DNA of 52,855 bases from Bacteroidota bacterium (GTDB lineage Bacteria > Bacteroidota > Bacteroidia > Bacteroidales > F082), in contig CANNKD010000003.1 of the NCBI GenBank assembly GCA_947505205.1, positions 1 to 52,855 on the forward strand, written 5' to 3'. Shown piece by piece: positions 43,232-51,561 of this stretch. Each line of letters opens with the position of its first letter. Positions within the stretch are counted from its first letter, which is position 1. Both the position numbers and the translations under genes were made by a program. Under the pieces are notes generated by a model. The model saw only the letters and a program-made list of their open reading frames with translations. It ran no database searches and was not told the DNA's origin.

Positions 43232-44740
43232 ATGAAAACCATAAAATTTACTATTTACGCCACTTGTCTGACGTTTGTGTTCATACTCGCATCCTGCACC
43301 AAACTCGATGAGGTAGTTTATTCAGAAATTCCACTCGATAAGTTTTTCCAATCTGAAGAAGAAGTGTTGATGAATGCCGGACGAGCATACACTAAACTAC
43401 AACGTTATCCTGAAGAATTCAGTTTGTGGACGCTCACCCAGATCGCTTCCGACGAAATGGTGGCACCGGGCCGCGATGATGGCTGGGTGTGGGACAATGG
43501 CCGTTGGGATGAAATTCACACACATCAGATCGATCCAAATAATAAGATTCTCACTTTAGCCTGGAACTCTGTTTTCGAAGGTATAAGCGCTTGTAATGAA
43601 GTGATTTACGAAACAGAACAAACTGATATTACTTTTCCTGAAAAGGATCGAATTGTAGCAGAAATAAAAATACTCAGGGCGTTTTTGTATTACTGGGGAA
43701 TCGACAATTGGGGTAATATTCCATTTTCTGTTGATTTTACCGATAAAAATCTTTCAGAACAGAAAAATCGTCAGTTCATTTTCGATTATATTGAACAGGA
43801 TATTCTTGACAACATCGAAATACTTCAGGCAACTCCCCAACCGTCTTATTATGGTCGTGTTACGCAGGGAATGGCTTATACATTGCTCGCAAAATTGTAT
43901 ATAAATGCGCAGGAATGGATTGGCGTGAATAAATTTCAGGAGGCTGTTGATGCCTGTGATAAAGTGATCGCAATCAATGGTTATCAAATCGAAAATGACT
44001 ACTTTACAAATTTTAAAGTACACAACGAAAGCTCTCTGGAAAATATTTTTGTAATCCCGATGCATTCAGTTTACACCAAAGATCGTTTTTATTGGTATAC
44101 ACTCACACTCAACGATGCGAGCCGCGCCACTTTCAATTTCAAAGGTCAGATGTGGGATGAATTTATTTTAGAACCCGGTTTTTTAGATAAGTTTTCGGAG
44201 AACGATTTACGTAAGAAATCTTTCCTTTTTGGACAGCAAAAAGACAAAGAAGGTGTTGATATCATCATCGATGGTGAACCCTTTATATACACACCTACGG
44301 TGGATAATTATATGGCACGCAAAAAATGGGAAGGTGCACGTTGCGCCAAATATGAATACCAGGATGGCCTGGAATATTATGCTACAGATATGGAAAACGA
44401 CTTCGTGTTGTTTCGCCACTCCGACGTGCTTTATACAAAATTAGAAGCTTTGTGGAGATTGGGTCGTGGAGGAGAAATGCTCGCTGATGCCGATTTACAA
44501 AAAATCAGAACCCGTGCCGGCCTCGAGCCACTTCAACTTTCTGACTTAACGGATGCTGAGTTTTTAAATGAATTGGGTCGCGAATTTGCCTGGGAAGGTC
44601 ATCGCCGTCAGGATCAAATTCGTTTTGGTGTTTGGGGAAATAGCGGGTGGAACAAACCTGTTTCTGGTGCAAATGCCAAACTTTTCCCTATTCCACAATC
44701 CATTTTAAATACAAATTCAAACCTTGTCCAAAATCCATAA
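43232..44740 (+). CDS. SusD/RagB family surface nutrient-binding lipoprotein
   Basis: A 502-aa lipoprotein that caps the SusC barrel and binds the substrate at the cell surface. The signal peptide ends in LASC with acylated Cys22. The SusD pattern is present: an N-terminal LDEVVYSEIPLDKFFQSEEEVLMNAGRAY, the helical TPR-like core (ILRAFLYYWGIDNWGNIPF, YTLLAKLYINAQEW), and a C-terminal LNELGREFAWEGHRRQDQIRFG, the classic end of the family. It follows SusC after 18 bp and precedes the first ADP-ribosylglycohydrolase by 4 bp, so all are co-transcribed. Confidence 0.95.
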   Translation: MKTIKFTIYATCLTFVFILASCTKLDEVVYSEIPLDKFFQSEEEVLMNAGRAYTKLQRYPEEFSLWTLTQIASDEMVAPGRDDGWVWDNGRWDEIHTHQIDPNNKILTLAWNSVFEGISACNEVIYETEQTDITFPEKDRIVAEIKILRAFLYYWGIDNWGNIPFSVDFTDKNLSEQKNRQFIFDYIEQDILDNIEILQATPQPSYYGRVTQGMAYTLLAKLYINAQEWIGVNKFQEAVDACDKVIAINGYQIENDYFTNFKVHNESSLENIFVIPMHSVYTKDRFYWYTLTLNDASRATFNFKGQMWDEFILEPGFLDKFSENDLRKKSFLFGQQKDKEGVDIIIDGEPFIYTPTVDNYMARKKWEGARCAKYEYQDGLEYYATDMENDFVLFRHSDVLYTKLEALWRLGRGGEMLADADLQKIRTRAGLEPLQLSDLTDAEFLNELGREFAWEGHRRQDQIRFGVWGNSGWNKPVSGANAKLFPIPQSILNTNSNLVQNP

Positions 44741-44744
44741 TTGC

Positions 44745-46739
44745 ATGAGAATTCGAATTAATATATTGATAATCATTTTGTTTACTTCGATTTCTATTTT
44801 CGCTCAAAAGAAGAATGAAGTTGTTTCGTCAAAAATTTCAATTGAAATGAGCGTGTTGCATGATAAAATTGCAGCAGCCTGGATCGGACAGATGATTGGA
44901 AATATGTACGGATTGCCACATGAAGGTAAATACGTAAATGCTCCAGGTGCCGAAAAATGGCCTTATGGCTACAGCAAAAGTTTGGACAAATTAAAAAAAT
45001 ATGAGGGCGCTTTTTCGGATGATGATACCGATGTTGAATATATGTATCTGCTTCAGATGCTGAAGTTTGGCCCAGAACCTACGTATGTTCAATTAAGCAA
45101 AGCCTGGATGTATCATATCCGCGATCGTGTTTGGCTGGCCAACCGTGCCGCACTTGGATTGATGCATTTTGGATATACGCCACCTTTCACTGGAATGAAG
45201 GATTTGAATCCACATTGGTTTCAGATTGACCCTCAATTGATTAATGAAATTTGGGCTGTTACAGCACCGGGCATGGTAAATTATGCTGCTGTTAAATCGG
45301 AATGGGCTGCCCGCATCACTAGCGATGATTGGGGTGTGGAGCCAACCATTTTTTATGGTGCCATGTATTCGGCAGCTTTCTTCGAAAATGATATCGATAA
45401 GTTGATTGAGATTGGCAAAAACGCACTTCCAGAAAATGGTCGGTTCAAAAATACTGTAACCGAAATGATTACGCTTCATAATAAATATCCCAAATGGCAG
45501 GATGCGTGGGCTGAAATGGCACAAAAATATTATGTAAACGAACCACAAATGACGAAAACCATCTGGAATGCCAATCTAAATGGTGCTTGTGCCGTGTTGG
45601 CCATGCTATATGGTGAAGGAAATTTTCAGCGAACACTCGATTTATCTTGCGCCATGGGTTTCGATGCTGATAATCAAGCAGCTACTGTTGGCGGATTGAT
45701 GGGAGTAATTTACGGAATGAAAGGATTACCAGAAAATCTTTACCTGCCCATTGAAGGTTGGAAGCTTCCGTTTAACGATAAATACATCAATATCACACGA
45801 TTTGAGTTGCCTGATGCAAAAATTTCGCAGATTATTGACAGCACACTAAAAATGGCGATTAATTTAGTTAAACAATATGGCGGCTCAGTTTCGGGCCGAA
45901 AAGGCAAAGAAATAGTGACCATCAATCCTAATGCTACCTTTAATGCGCCGCTTGAGTTTTATGTCGGTCCAAAACCGGCTTTGGAAGTTGGTAAAGCAAT
46001 TGATTTTGATTTTTATACTTCAGCAAACAAACAGTATGAATGGTCATTGAAGGAAGGAAATTTACCCGAAGGAATTAGCTTTGAAAATGGGAAAATATTT
46101 GGAACACCTATTAAATCAGGTTATTACACAATTTCACTATGGATAAGTGATGGAAAACAAAACATCTCAAAATCGTTTGAATTATTGGTTCGAAATCAAA
46201 ATATTGCCTTAACAGCCGATACCATTTTTGCAAATGTGCGAGAACTTAACAATGCTGTGTTGGATTCATGTTGGTTTACCTTTGGCAAGCCAATTTATGC
46301 GCCAAATGTAAACGTGATTAATGACGGAATAACATACGGCGAGGGGCAGATTTTTTATAGTTTGGCTGCCAAAGCAAATATTCCAAAAGTGGATTATTAT
46401 GGATTTGGATGGAAAACCGAACAAAATATTAGTATGATTGCTTTTCAAAGTGGTTGTCTGGAAGAATTTGGTGGCTGGTTTACCTCGCTTAATGTGCAGT
46501 ATCTCAACGATAAAGGAAAATGGGTTTCGGTAAGTAATTTGAAAATGAGCCCGGAATTACCCGCAAGTGATGTTGTTTTTATCCAGCCTCAAAATGCTGA
46601 ATATATTTTGAGTTTCGAATCGGTTTCTACCAAAGGAATTCGCATAATTGGTGATGCAGCTGTTGCAAAACATTGGAACAAATACACCAAAAAAGTTTCA
46701 GGTTTTACTTCTATTACTGAGTTAAGTGTTTATGAATAA
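44745..46739 (+). CDS. Exported ADP-ribosylglycohydrolase family protein with C-terminal Ig-like region
   Basis: A 664-aa exported protein; ATG at 44745 is used so that the signal peptide (INILIIILFTSISIFAQ) begins at once. The ARH/DraG-like domain covers about residues 35-390. Metal-site motifs are SDDDTDVE (Asp92-94, Thr95, Asp96) and GFDADNQAATVGGLMG (Asp307, Asp309), close to the canonical DDT and DxD pairs. Next comes a putative Ig domain (about 400-485; LPEGISFENGKIFGTP is the hallmark) and then a beta-rich C-terminal region of about 170 aa that may bind a carbohydrate. It would hydrolyse N- or O-ADP-ribosyl or related ribosyl bonds outside the cytoplasm. 4 bp after susD. Confidence 0.82.
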   Translation: MRIRINILIIILFTSISIFAQKKNEVVSSKISIEMSVLHDKIAAAWIGQMIGNMYGLPHEGKYVNAPGAEKWPYGYSKSLDKLKKYEGAFSDDDTDVEYMYLLQMLKFGPEPTYVQLSKAWMYHIRDRVWLANRAALGLMHFGYTPPFTGMKDLNPHWFQIDPQLINEIWAVTAPGMVNYAAVKSEWAARITSDDWGVEPTIFYGAMYSAAFFENDIDKLIEIGKNALPENGRFKNTVTEMITLHNKYPKWQDAWAEMAQKYYVNEPQMTKTIWNANLNGACAVLAMLYGEGNFQRTLDLSCAMGFDADNQAATVGGLMGVIYGMKGLPENLYLPIEGWKLPFNDKYINITRFELPDAKISQIIDSTLKMAINLVKQYGGSVSGRKGKEIVTINPNATFNAPLEFYVGPKPALEVGKAIDFDFYTSANKQYEWSLKEGNLPEGISFENGKIFGTPIKSGYYTISLWISDGKQNISKSFELLVRNQNIALTADTIFANVRELNNAVLDSCWFTFGKPIYAPNVNVINDGITYGEGQIFYSLAAKANIPKVDYYGFGWKTEQNISMIAFQSGCLEEFGGWFTSLNVQYLNDKGKWVSVSNLKMSPELPASDVVFIQPQNAEYILSFESVSTKGIRIIGDAAVAKHWNKYTKKVSGFTSITELSVYE

Positions 46740-46750
46740 GTTAGTTAATA

Positions 46751-48373
46751 ATGAATAATCAAAATATAAAATTACTTTTTGTACTGCTGATCAGTTTTAT
46801 TTTTTCGATCAATTGCAAAGCGCAATTCGAAAAAATGAGTGAAACTGTACTTACAAGCGAACAATTGCAAAACAAAATCAAAGGCGGTTGGGCTGGCCAA
46901 ACGATTGGAGTGGTTTATGGAGCGCCGGTCGAATTTAAATATCAGGGTTCCATTATTCCTGATTATCAACCTATTCCATGGCGTGAAGGCTACGTGAAAT
47001 ATTGGTGGGATAAAAAACCTGGCTTATTCGATGATATTTATACCGATTTGAATTTCGTGAATGTTTTCGAAAAATATGGTTTGGATGTTTCCATGGACAC
47101 TATTGCAAACCATTGGGCATCAACAGAATATCATCTGGCGCATGCAAATCAGGCTTCCAGATACAACATTTTGAACGGAATAATTCCACCTCAATCTGGA
47201 TATTGGAAAAACAATCCGCATGCCGATGATATTGATTTTCAGATTGAAGCTGATTTCATTGGTTTAATGGCGCCTGGAATGGTGAATTCGGCTACCGAAA
47301 TCGCTAATCGTGTTGGACATATCATGAACAGTGGCGATGGCTGGTATGGCGGTGTGTTTGTTTCGGCATTGTATTCGTTGGCCTTCACAACCAATAATGT
47401 TGACGAAATTGTGGAGCAATCCCTGAAAACCATTCCCGAAGGCACAAAATTTCATGATTGCATTGCTGATGTGGTTAAATATCACAAACAATTTCCTGAC
47501 GACTGGCAGGCATGCTGGTTCGAGATTCAAAAACGTTGGAACAATGATGTTGGCTGCCCAAAAGGTTGCTTTTTATCGTTTAATATTGATGCAAAAATCA
47601 ATTCGGCTTATGTGGCGATTGGCTTGCTTTACGGCAAGGGAGATTTCACGAAATCAATCGATATTGCAACCCGCTGCGGACAAGATGCAGATTGTAATCC
47701 GGCTACTGTTGGTGGGGTTTTGGGCGTAATGTTGGGATATGATCGTATTCCTGCTTTTTGGTTGAAACCCTTGCAGGAGATTGAAACTTTGAATTTTGAA
47801 GGAACACCGATGTCATTAAATCGTGCCTACGAATTGAGTTTTAAACATGCTACAAAAACGATTCAACTTGCAGGCGGAAAGTTTACTGACGATAAATTTT
47901 CAATTCCTTACCAAATGCCTGTTGCTGTTGCGTTTGAGCAAAATTTTGAAAGAACTTTTCCTGTTTTCCGCGATCGTTTCGACCGTTCTTTTACCAATGT
48001 ATTAACCTATGAGTTTAGCGGAAACGGTTATATTTTTTATGGAAACCTTGTGAAAAAATCTAAAATTGATGAAAACTATATCGACCGTGTTTCGAAACGT
48101 GTTGGCTCAGAAGTTTTTGGTCTGGCTGAACTGACCGATCCTTATGTAGCTGAATTAGAGGTATATATTGATGGAAAACTTGACGAAACGATTAAACTTC
48201 CTATGAAAAACACATCGAGACGGCTTGAGCCGTCTTGGAAATATCAATTGAACGAAGGCAAACATACTGTTTATTTGAAATGGTTGAATCAGCATCCGGA
48301 TTATGAAATCAGAATCAATGATATCATGATATATTCAGAAAATCAACCTGTTAGCAATCTTCCTAAAAATTAA
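46751..48373 (+). CDS. Exported ADP-ribosylglycohydrolase family protein, DDxYxD subtype (copy 1)
   Basis: A 540-aa exported protein with signal peptide MNNQNIKLLFVLLISFIFS and likely cleavage near KAQ. The ARH-like domain opens KGGWAGQTIGVVYGAPVEF (45-62). Its first acidic motif reads FDDIYTD (Asp94, Asp95, Asp99) in place of the DDT run, while the second, GQDADCNPATVGG, keeps Asp312 and Asp314. A C-terminal beta-rich domain of about 140 aa (AELEVYIDGKLDETIKLP, LNEGKHTVYLKWLNQ) resembles an accessory binding domain. The next gene is a clear paralogue with identical motif spacing. The substrate is inferred to be a ribosyl bond, possibly not ADP-ribose itself given the altered motif. Confidence 0.82.
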   Translation: MNNQNIKLLFVLLISFIFSINCKAQFEKMSETVLTSEQLQNKIKGGWAGQTIGVVYGAPVEFKYQGSIIPDYQPIPWREGYVKYWWDKKPGLFDDIYTDLNFVNVFEKYGLDVSMDTIANHWASTEYHLAHANQASRYNILNGIIPPQSGYWKNNPHADDIDFQIEADFIGLMAPGMVNSATEIANRVGHIMNSGDGWYGGVFVSALYSLAFTTNNVDEIVEQSLKTIPEGTKFHDCIADVVKYHKQFPDDWQACWFEIQKRWNNDVGCPKGCFLSFNIDAKINSAYVAIGLLYGKGDFTKSIDIATRCGQDADCNPATVGGVLGVMLGYDRIPAFWLKPLQEIETLNFEGTPMSLNRAYELSFKHATKTIQLAGGKFTDDKFSIPYQMPVAVAFEQNFERTFPVFRDRFDRSFTNVLTYEFSGNGYIFYGNLVKKSKIDENYIDRVSKRVGSEVFGLAELTDPYVAELEVYIDGKLDETIKLPMKNTSRRLEPSWKYQLNEGKHTVYLKWLNQHPDYEIRINDIMIYSENQPVSNLPKN

Positions 48374-48378
48374 CAAAC

Positions 48379-49944
48379 ATGACTAAATCATTAATATATC
48401 TTATTGTATTTATTCTACTGGTCTCATTTTCAACACAGGGTAACTTTTCTTACGCACAACTTCCGCAAAAGGTAGAAATGAGTTCCGGCACTTTAAAGGA
48501 TAAAATTAAGGGCGGTTGGGCTGGACAAACCATTGGTTGCACTTTTGGTGGGCCAACGGAATTCAAGTTTAAAGGCACCATGATTCAGGATTATCAAAAA
48601 ATGATTTGGTACGATGATTATATCAAAGAAACTTATGAAGTTGATCCGGGCTTGTATGATGACGTTTACCTCGATTTTACTTTTGTTGAAGTGCTTGAAA
48701 GAGTGGGATTGAATGCGCCGGCCGATTCATTTGCCGTTTCTTTTGCCCGCGACGATTACAAGCTGTGGCATGCCAATCAGGCGGCGCGTTACAATATTTT
48801 AAATGGAATCATGCCGCCAGCATCGGGCCATTGGCTGAATAATCCGCATGCTGACGATATCGATTTTCAGATTGAAGCCGATTTTGCAGGCATGATGTCG
48901 CCCGGAATGATTAATACCGCATCGGAAATATGTGACCGCACCGGACATATTATGAATTATGGCGATGGCTGGTATGGTGGCGTTTTTATGGCAGCAATGT
49001 ATGCAACTGCCTTTGTTTCAGATGATATCAATTTTATTGTTTCGCAAGGTTTAAAACCAATTCCTGAACAAAGCAGGTTTTATGCTGCCATTCATGATGT
49101 AATTGCGTGGCACAAGCAATATCCAACCAACTGGAAACAATGCTGGTTCGAGTTTGAGAAGAAGCATACTTCAGAAAAAGGTTGTCCGGAAGGTGTTTTC
49201 AATGCTTTCAATATCGATGCCAGCGTGAATGCTGCTTATGTGGTTATTGGGCTTCTTTATGGCGAAAAAGATTTCTTTAAAACCATGGATATCGCCACGC
49301 GTTGCGGTCAGGATTCTGATTGCAATCCGGCAACAGCAGCCGGTATTTTAGGTGTGATTCTTGGTTACAATAATATTCCGGCTTACTGGAAACCAGCGAT
49401 TGAACAAGTTCAGGATGTCAAATTCCCGTATTCTGAATTAACACTCAATCAGGTTTACGATTTGAGCTACAAACATGCTACGCAACTTATTGAACAAGAA
49501 GGTGGTAAAGTTAAAAATGATTTGGTTACAATCAAAGTTCAGAAACCTGAAATCTTGCGATTGGAACAATCTTTTGAAGGAATTTACCCAACAAAAGAGC
49601 TTTTAATTCGTACAGATCATCTGGATAACGATATCACAATCGACTTTGAAGGAGCTGGAATCGTGGTGTTGGGGAATGTGAAAAGTCAGTGTGCAGTTTC
49701 TAAAAGCGATTATGTGGCTCAGTTGGAAATATATATCGACGGTGTGAAAACCGACGAATTTCCAATGCCATACGATTATATCGTTCGCAAATATGATATT
49801 TACCATAACTATAATCTCGCACAAGGAAAACATCATCTGGAAGTGAAATGGGTGAATAAAAACCCTGATTTCAGGATGTATTTTCGCTCGTATGTGGTGT
49901 ATGACAAAGAACCTGCAAAATCCGGTCATCAAGAAATTAGATAA
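48379..49944 (+). CDS. Exported ADP-ribosylglycohydrolase family protein, DDxYxD subtype (copy 2)
   Basis: A 521-aa paralogue of the preceding protein, 5 bp downstream. Signal peptide MTKSLIYLIVFILLVSFST, likely cleavage near SYAQ. Landmarks occur at the same residue numbers as in copy 1: KGGWAGQTIGCTFGGPTEF (45-62), YDDVYLD (Asp94, Asp95, Asp99), and GQDSDCNPATAAG (Asp312, Asp314). Long stretches between are near-identical in pattern, such as NNPHADDIDFQIEADF and GDGWYGGVF. The C-terminal accessory beta domain is kept (QLEIYIDGVKTDEF, LAQGKHHLEVKWVNKNP). The pair probably arose by tandem duplication and now may differ in specificity. Confidence 0.82.
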   Translation: MTKSLIYLIVFILLVSFSTQGNFSYAQLPQKVEMSSGTLKDKIKGGWAGQTIGCTFGGPTEFKFKGTMIQDYQKMIWYDDYIKETYEVDPGLYDDVYLDFTFVEVLERVGLNAPADSFAVSFARDDYKLWHANQAARYNILNGIMPPASGHWLNNPHADDIDFQIEADFAGMMSPGMINTASEICDRTGHIMNYGDGWYGGVFMAAMYATAFVSDDINFIVSQGLKPIPEQSRFYAAIHDVIAWHKQYPTNWKQCWFEFEKKHTSEKGCPEGVFNAFNIDASVNAAYVVIGLLYGEKDFFKTMDIATRCGQDSDCNPATAAGILGVILGYNNIPAYWKPAIEQVQDVKFPYSELTLNQVYDLSYKHATQLIEQEGGKVKNDLVTIKVQKPEILRLEQSFEGIYPTKELLIRTDHLDNDITIDFEGAGIVVLGNVKSQCAVSKSDYVAQLEIYIDGVKTDEFPMPYDYIVRKYDIYHNYNLAQGKHHLEVKWVNKNPDFRMYFRSYVVYDKEPAKSGHQEIR

Positions 49945-49949
49945 ATATA

Positions 49950-51560
49950 ATGAACAGTAAATCAAAGGGAAATATTATTTTGTTTTTCGCTTTATTAGGC
50001 GTTCTTGCTTCAGGATTTGTTTCCTGCAAGAAAGATTTGCCTAAAGTGGAAGATCCAAAGCCTTTTGTTCGCTTACTGAAAAATCAACAGTTTAAGAGTA
50101 AATTGTTGCATCGTGATTTTGATTATGCCGTGTTGTTGCCAATAGAATATGAGGATTCAACGCAATCATTTCCAGTCGTTTACCTTTTGCATGGCTGGGG
50201 CGATGACGCAACTGCTTGGTACAACGATGGTTTGATTCAGTATTACGTTGACCAGAATGCGGCAAATACGGTTCCCATGATTTATGTGATGCCAAGTGGT
50301 TTCAATTCCTATTATGTGAATAAGTTTAATGGTCAATATCCTTATATGGATATGTTTGTAAATGAGTTAGTTCCAATGGTTGATTCTCTTTTTAGAACTA
50401 ATAAAAATGCTACACAACGTGCCGTGATGGGTTATTCCATGGGCGGTTTTGGCGCTATGATTTTACCGGTCAAAAATCCGGAAGTTTTCAAAACGGGTGT
50501 TGCGTTAAGCATGTCGTTCCGCACCAATGAACAGTATCTCAACGAAACACAAAGTGTTTTCGATTACCAATGGGCGCCCCTTTTTGGTGGTTCTGGAATG
50601 AGTGGTGAAGCACGTTTTACGGAATATTTTAAGGAAAATAGTCCGTTTCAATTTCTTCAAAATTCTGAAGATCAATCGATGATGGGATTGAATTTGTTTT
50701 TTGATTGTGGCGATGACGAAGAAAGTTTGTCCGAAACAAACAACGAATTGCATTCTATGTTACGAGACCGAAATATCCCACACGAATACCGCATGCGAAA
50801 TGGTTTCCATAACTGGGATTATTGGAAAAAATCACTGCCTGAAGCACTGAAATTTATTAGATATGCTGTTCAAAATATTCCATATCCATCACAAAACGAA
50901 CTTGTTAACTATGGTGCAGAAATTTCAGAAGATAGAATTGTAGAATTTCAGCTTGAAAATAGTTTTCAAAATTATCGTGTCGTATTGCCCGCTAATTACA
51001 CGAATGAATCCTCGGATTATCCTGTTATTTTGGTGTTTCACGAAAGCGAATTGAATGTTCCGCCGATGCCTTCCAACAAAATGTTGAGTTTGTTGAATAA
51101 CCAAATTCTGGCAACAAAACTACCTTCTTCAATTTTGGTAGAGGTGCCGGTTTTAGGAAGTGAAATTACGCTTGAAACCGCACAAAATATTATAAATGAA
51201 TTAGATATAAATTATCGGACAAGCAATAATCGCAATCAGTGGATTATGATTGGAAACCGAAGTGGTGGCAAAATTGCTTATGACTTGATTCCTCAACTTT
51301 CCGAAAAAATTCATACCTGTTTGTTGTTTGATGCCCAACTTCCGGAAAATCCAACAGCGGATGGTGGAAGTTTGACTTATTACCTCGATATTTGCGATGA
51401 GGGACAAAATTACATGGCAAACAATGCACTTTATTTGAACTGCCGAAACAATGTAATTCCTCACGAATACCGCGTACGACAAGGCTTGGGAACGTATTTC
51501 GATTTTTTAAATGGCCTGTTTGAATCTGTAAGTTTCATGAATAAAAACCTAAAAGCGTAA
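49950..51560 (+). CDS. Exported double-domain esterase with degenerate second domain
   Basis: A 536-aa probable lipoprotein (signal ending FVSC, Cys26, 5 bp after the previous gene). Residues 45-310 form an esterase-D-like alpha/beta hydrolase: oxyanion HGWGDD (81-86), nucleophile GYSMGG with Ser163, a likely Asp in FFDCGDDE (about 252-256), and His287 in NGFHNW. Residues 320-536 repeat the fold in degenerate form: VVLPANY/YPVILVFHE, nucleophile-like GNRSGG with Ser438, then HEYRVRQGLG where the catalytic His aligns with Gly514. The second half is therefore probably inactive. The first could remove acyl or aromatic esters. It shares its layout with the next gene. Confidence 0.8.
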   Translation: MNSKSKGNIILFFALLGVLASGFVSCKKDLPKVEDPKPFVRLLKNQQFKSKLLHRDFDYAVLLPIEYEDSTQSFPVVYLLHGWGDDATAWYNDGLIQYYVDQNAANTVPMIYVMPSGFNSYYVNKFNGQYPYMDMFVNELVPMVDSLFRTNKNATQRAVMGYSMGGFGAMILPVKNPEVFKTGVALSMSFRTNEQYLNETQSVFDYQWAPLFGGSGMSGEARFTEYFKENSPFQFLQNSEDQSMMGLNLFFDCGDDEESLSETNNELHSMLRDRNIPHEYRMRNGFHNWDYWKKSLPEALKFIRYAVQNIPYPSQNELVNYGAEISEDRIVEFQLENSFQNYRVVLPANYTNESSDYPVILVFHESELNVPPMPSNKMLSLLNNQILATKLPSSILVEVPVLGSEITLETAQNIINELDINYRTSNNRNQWIMIGNRSGGKIAYDLIPQLSEKIHTCLLFDAQLPENPTADGGSLTYYLDICDEGQNYMANNALYLNCRNNVIPHEYRVRQGLGTYFDFLNGLFESVSFMNKNLKA

Positions 51561-51561
51561 T

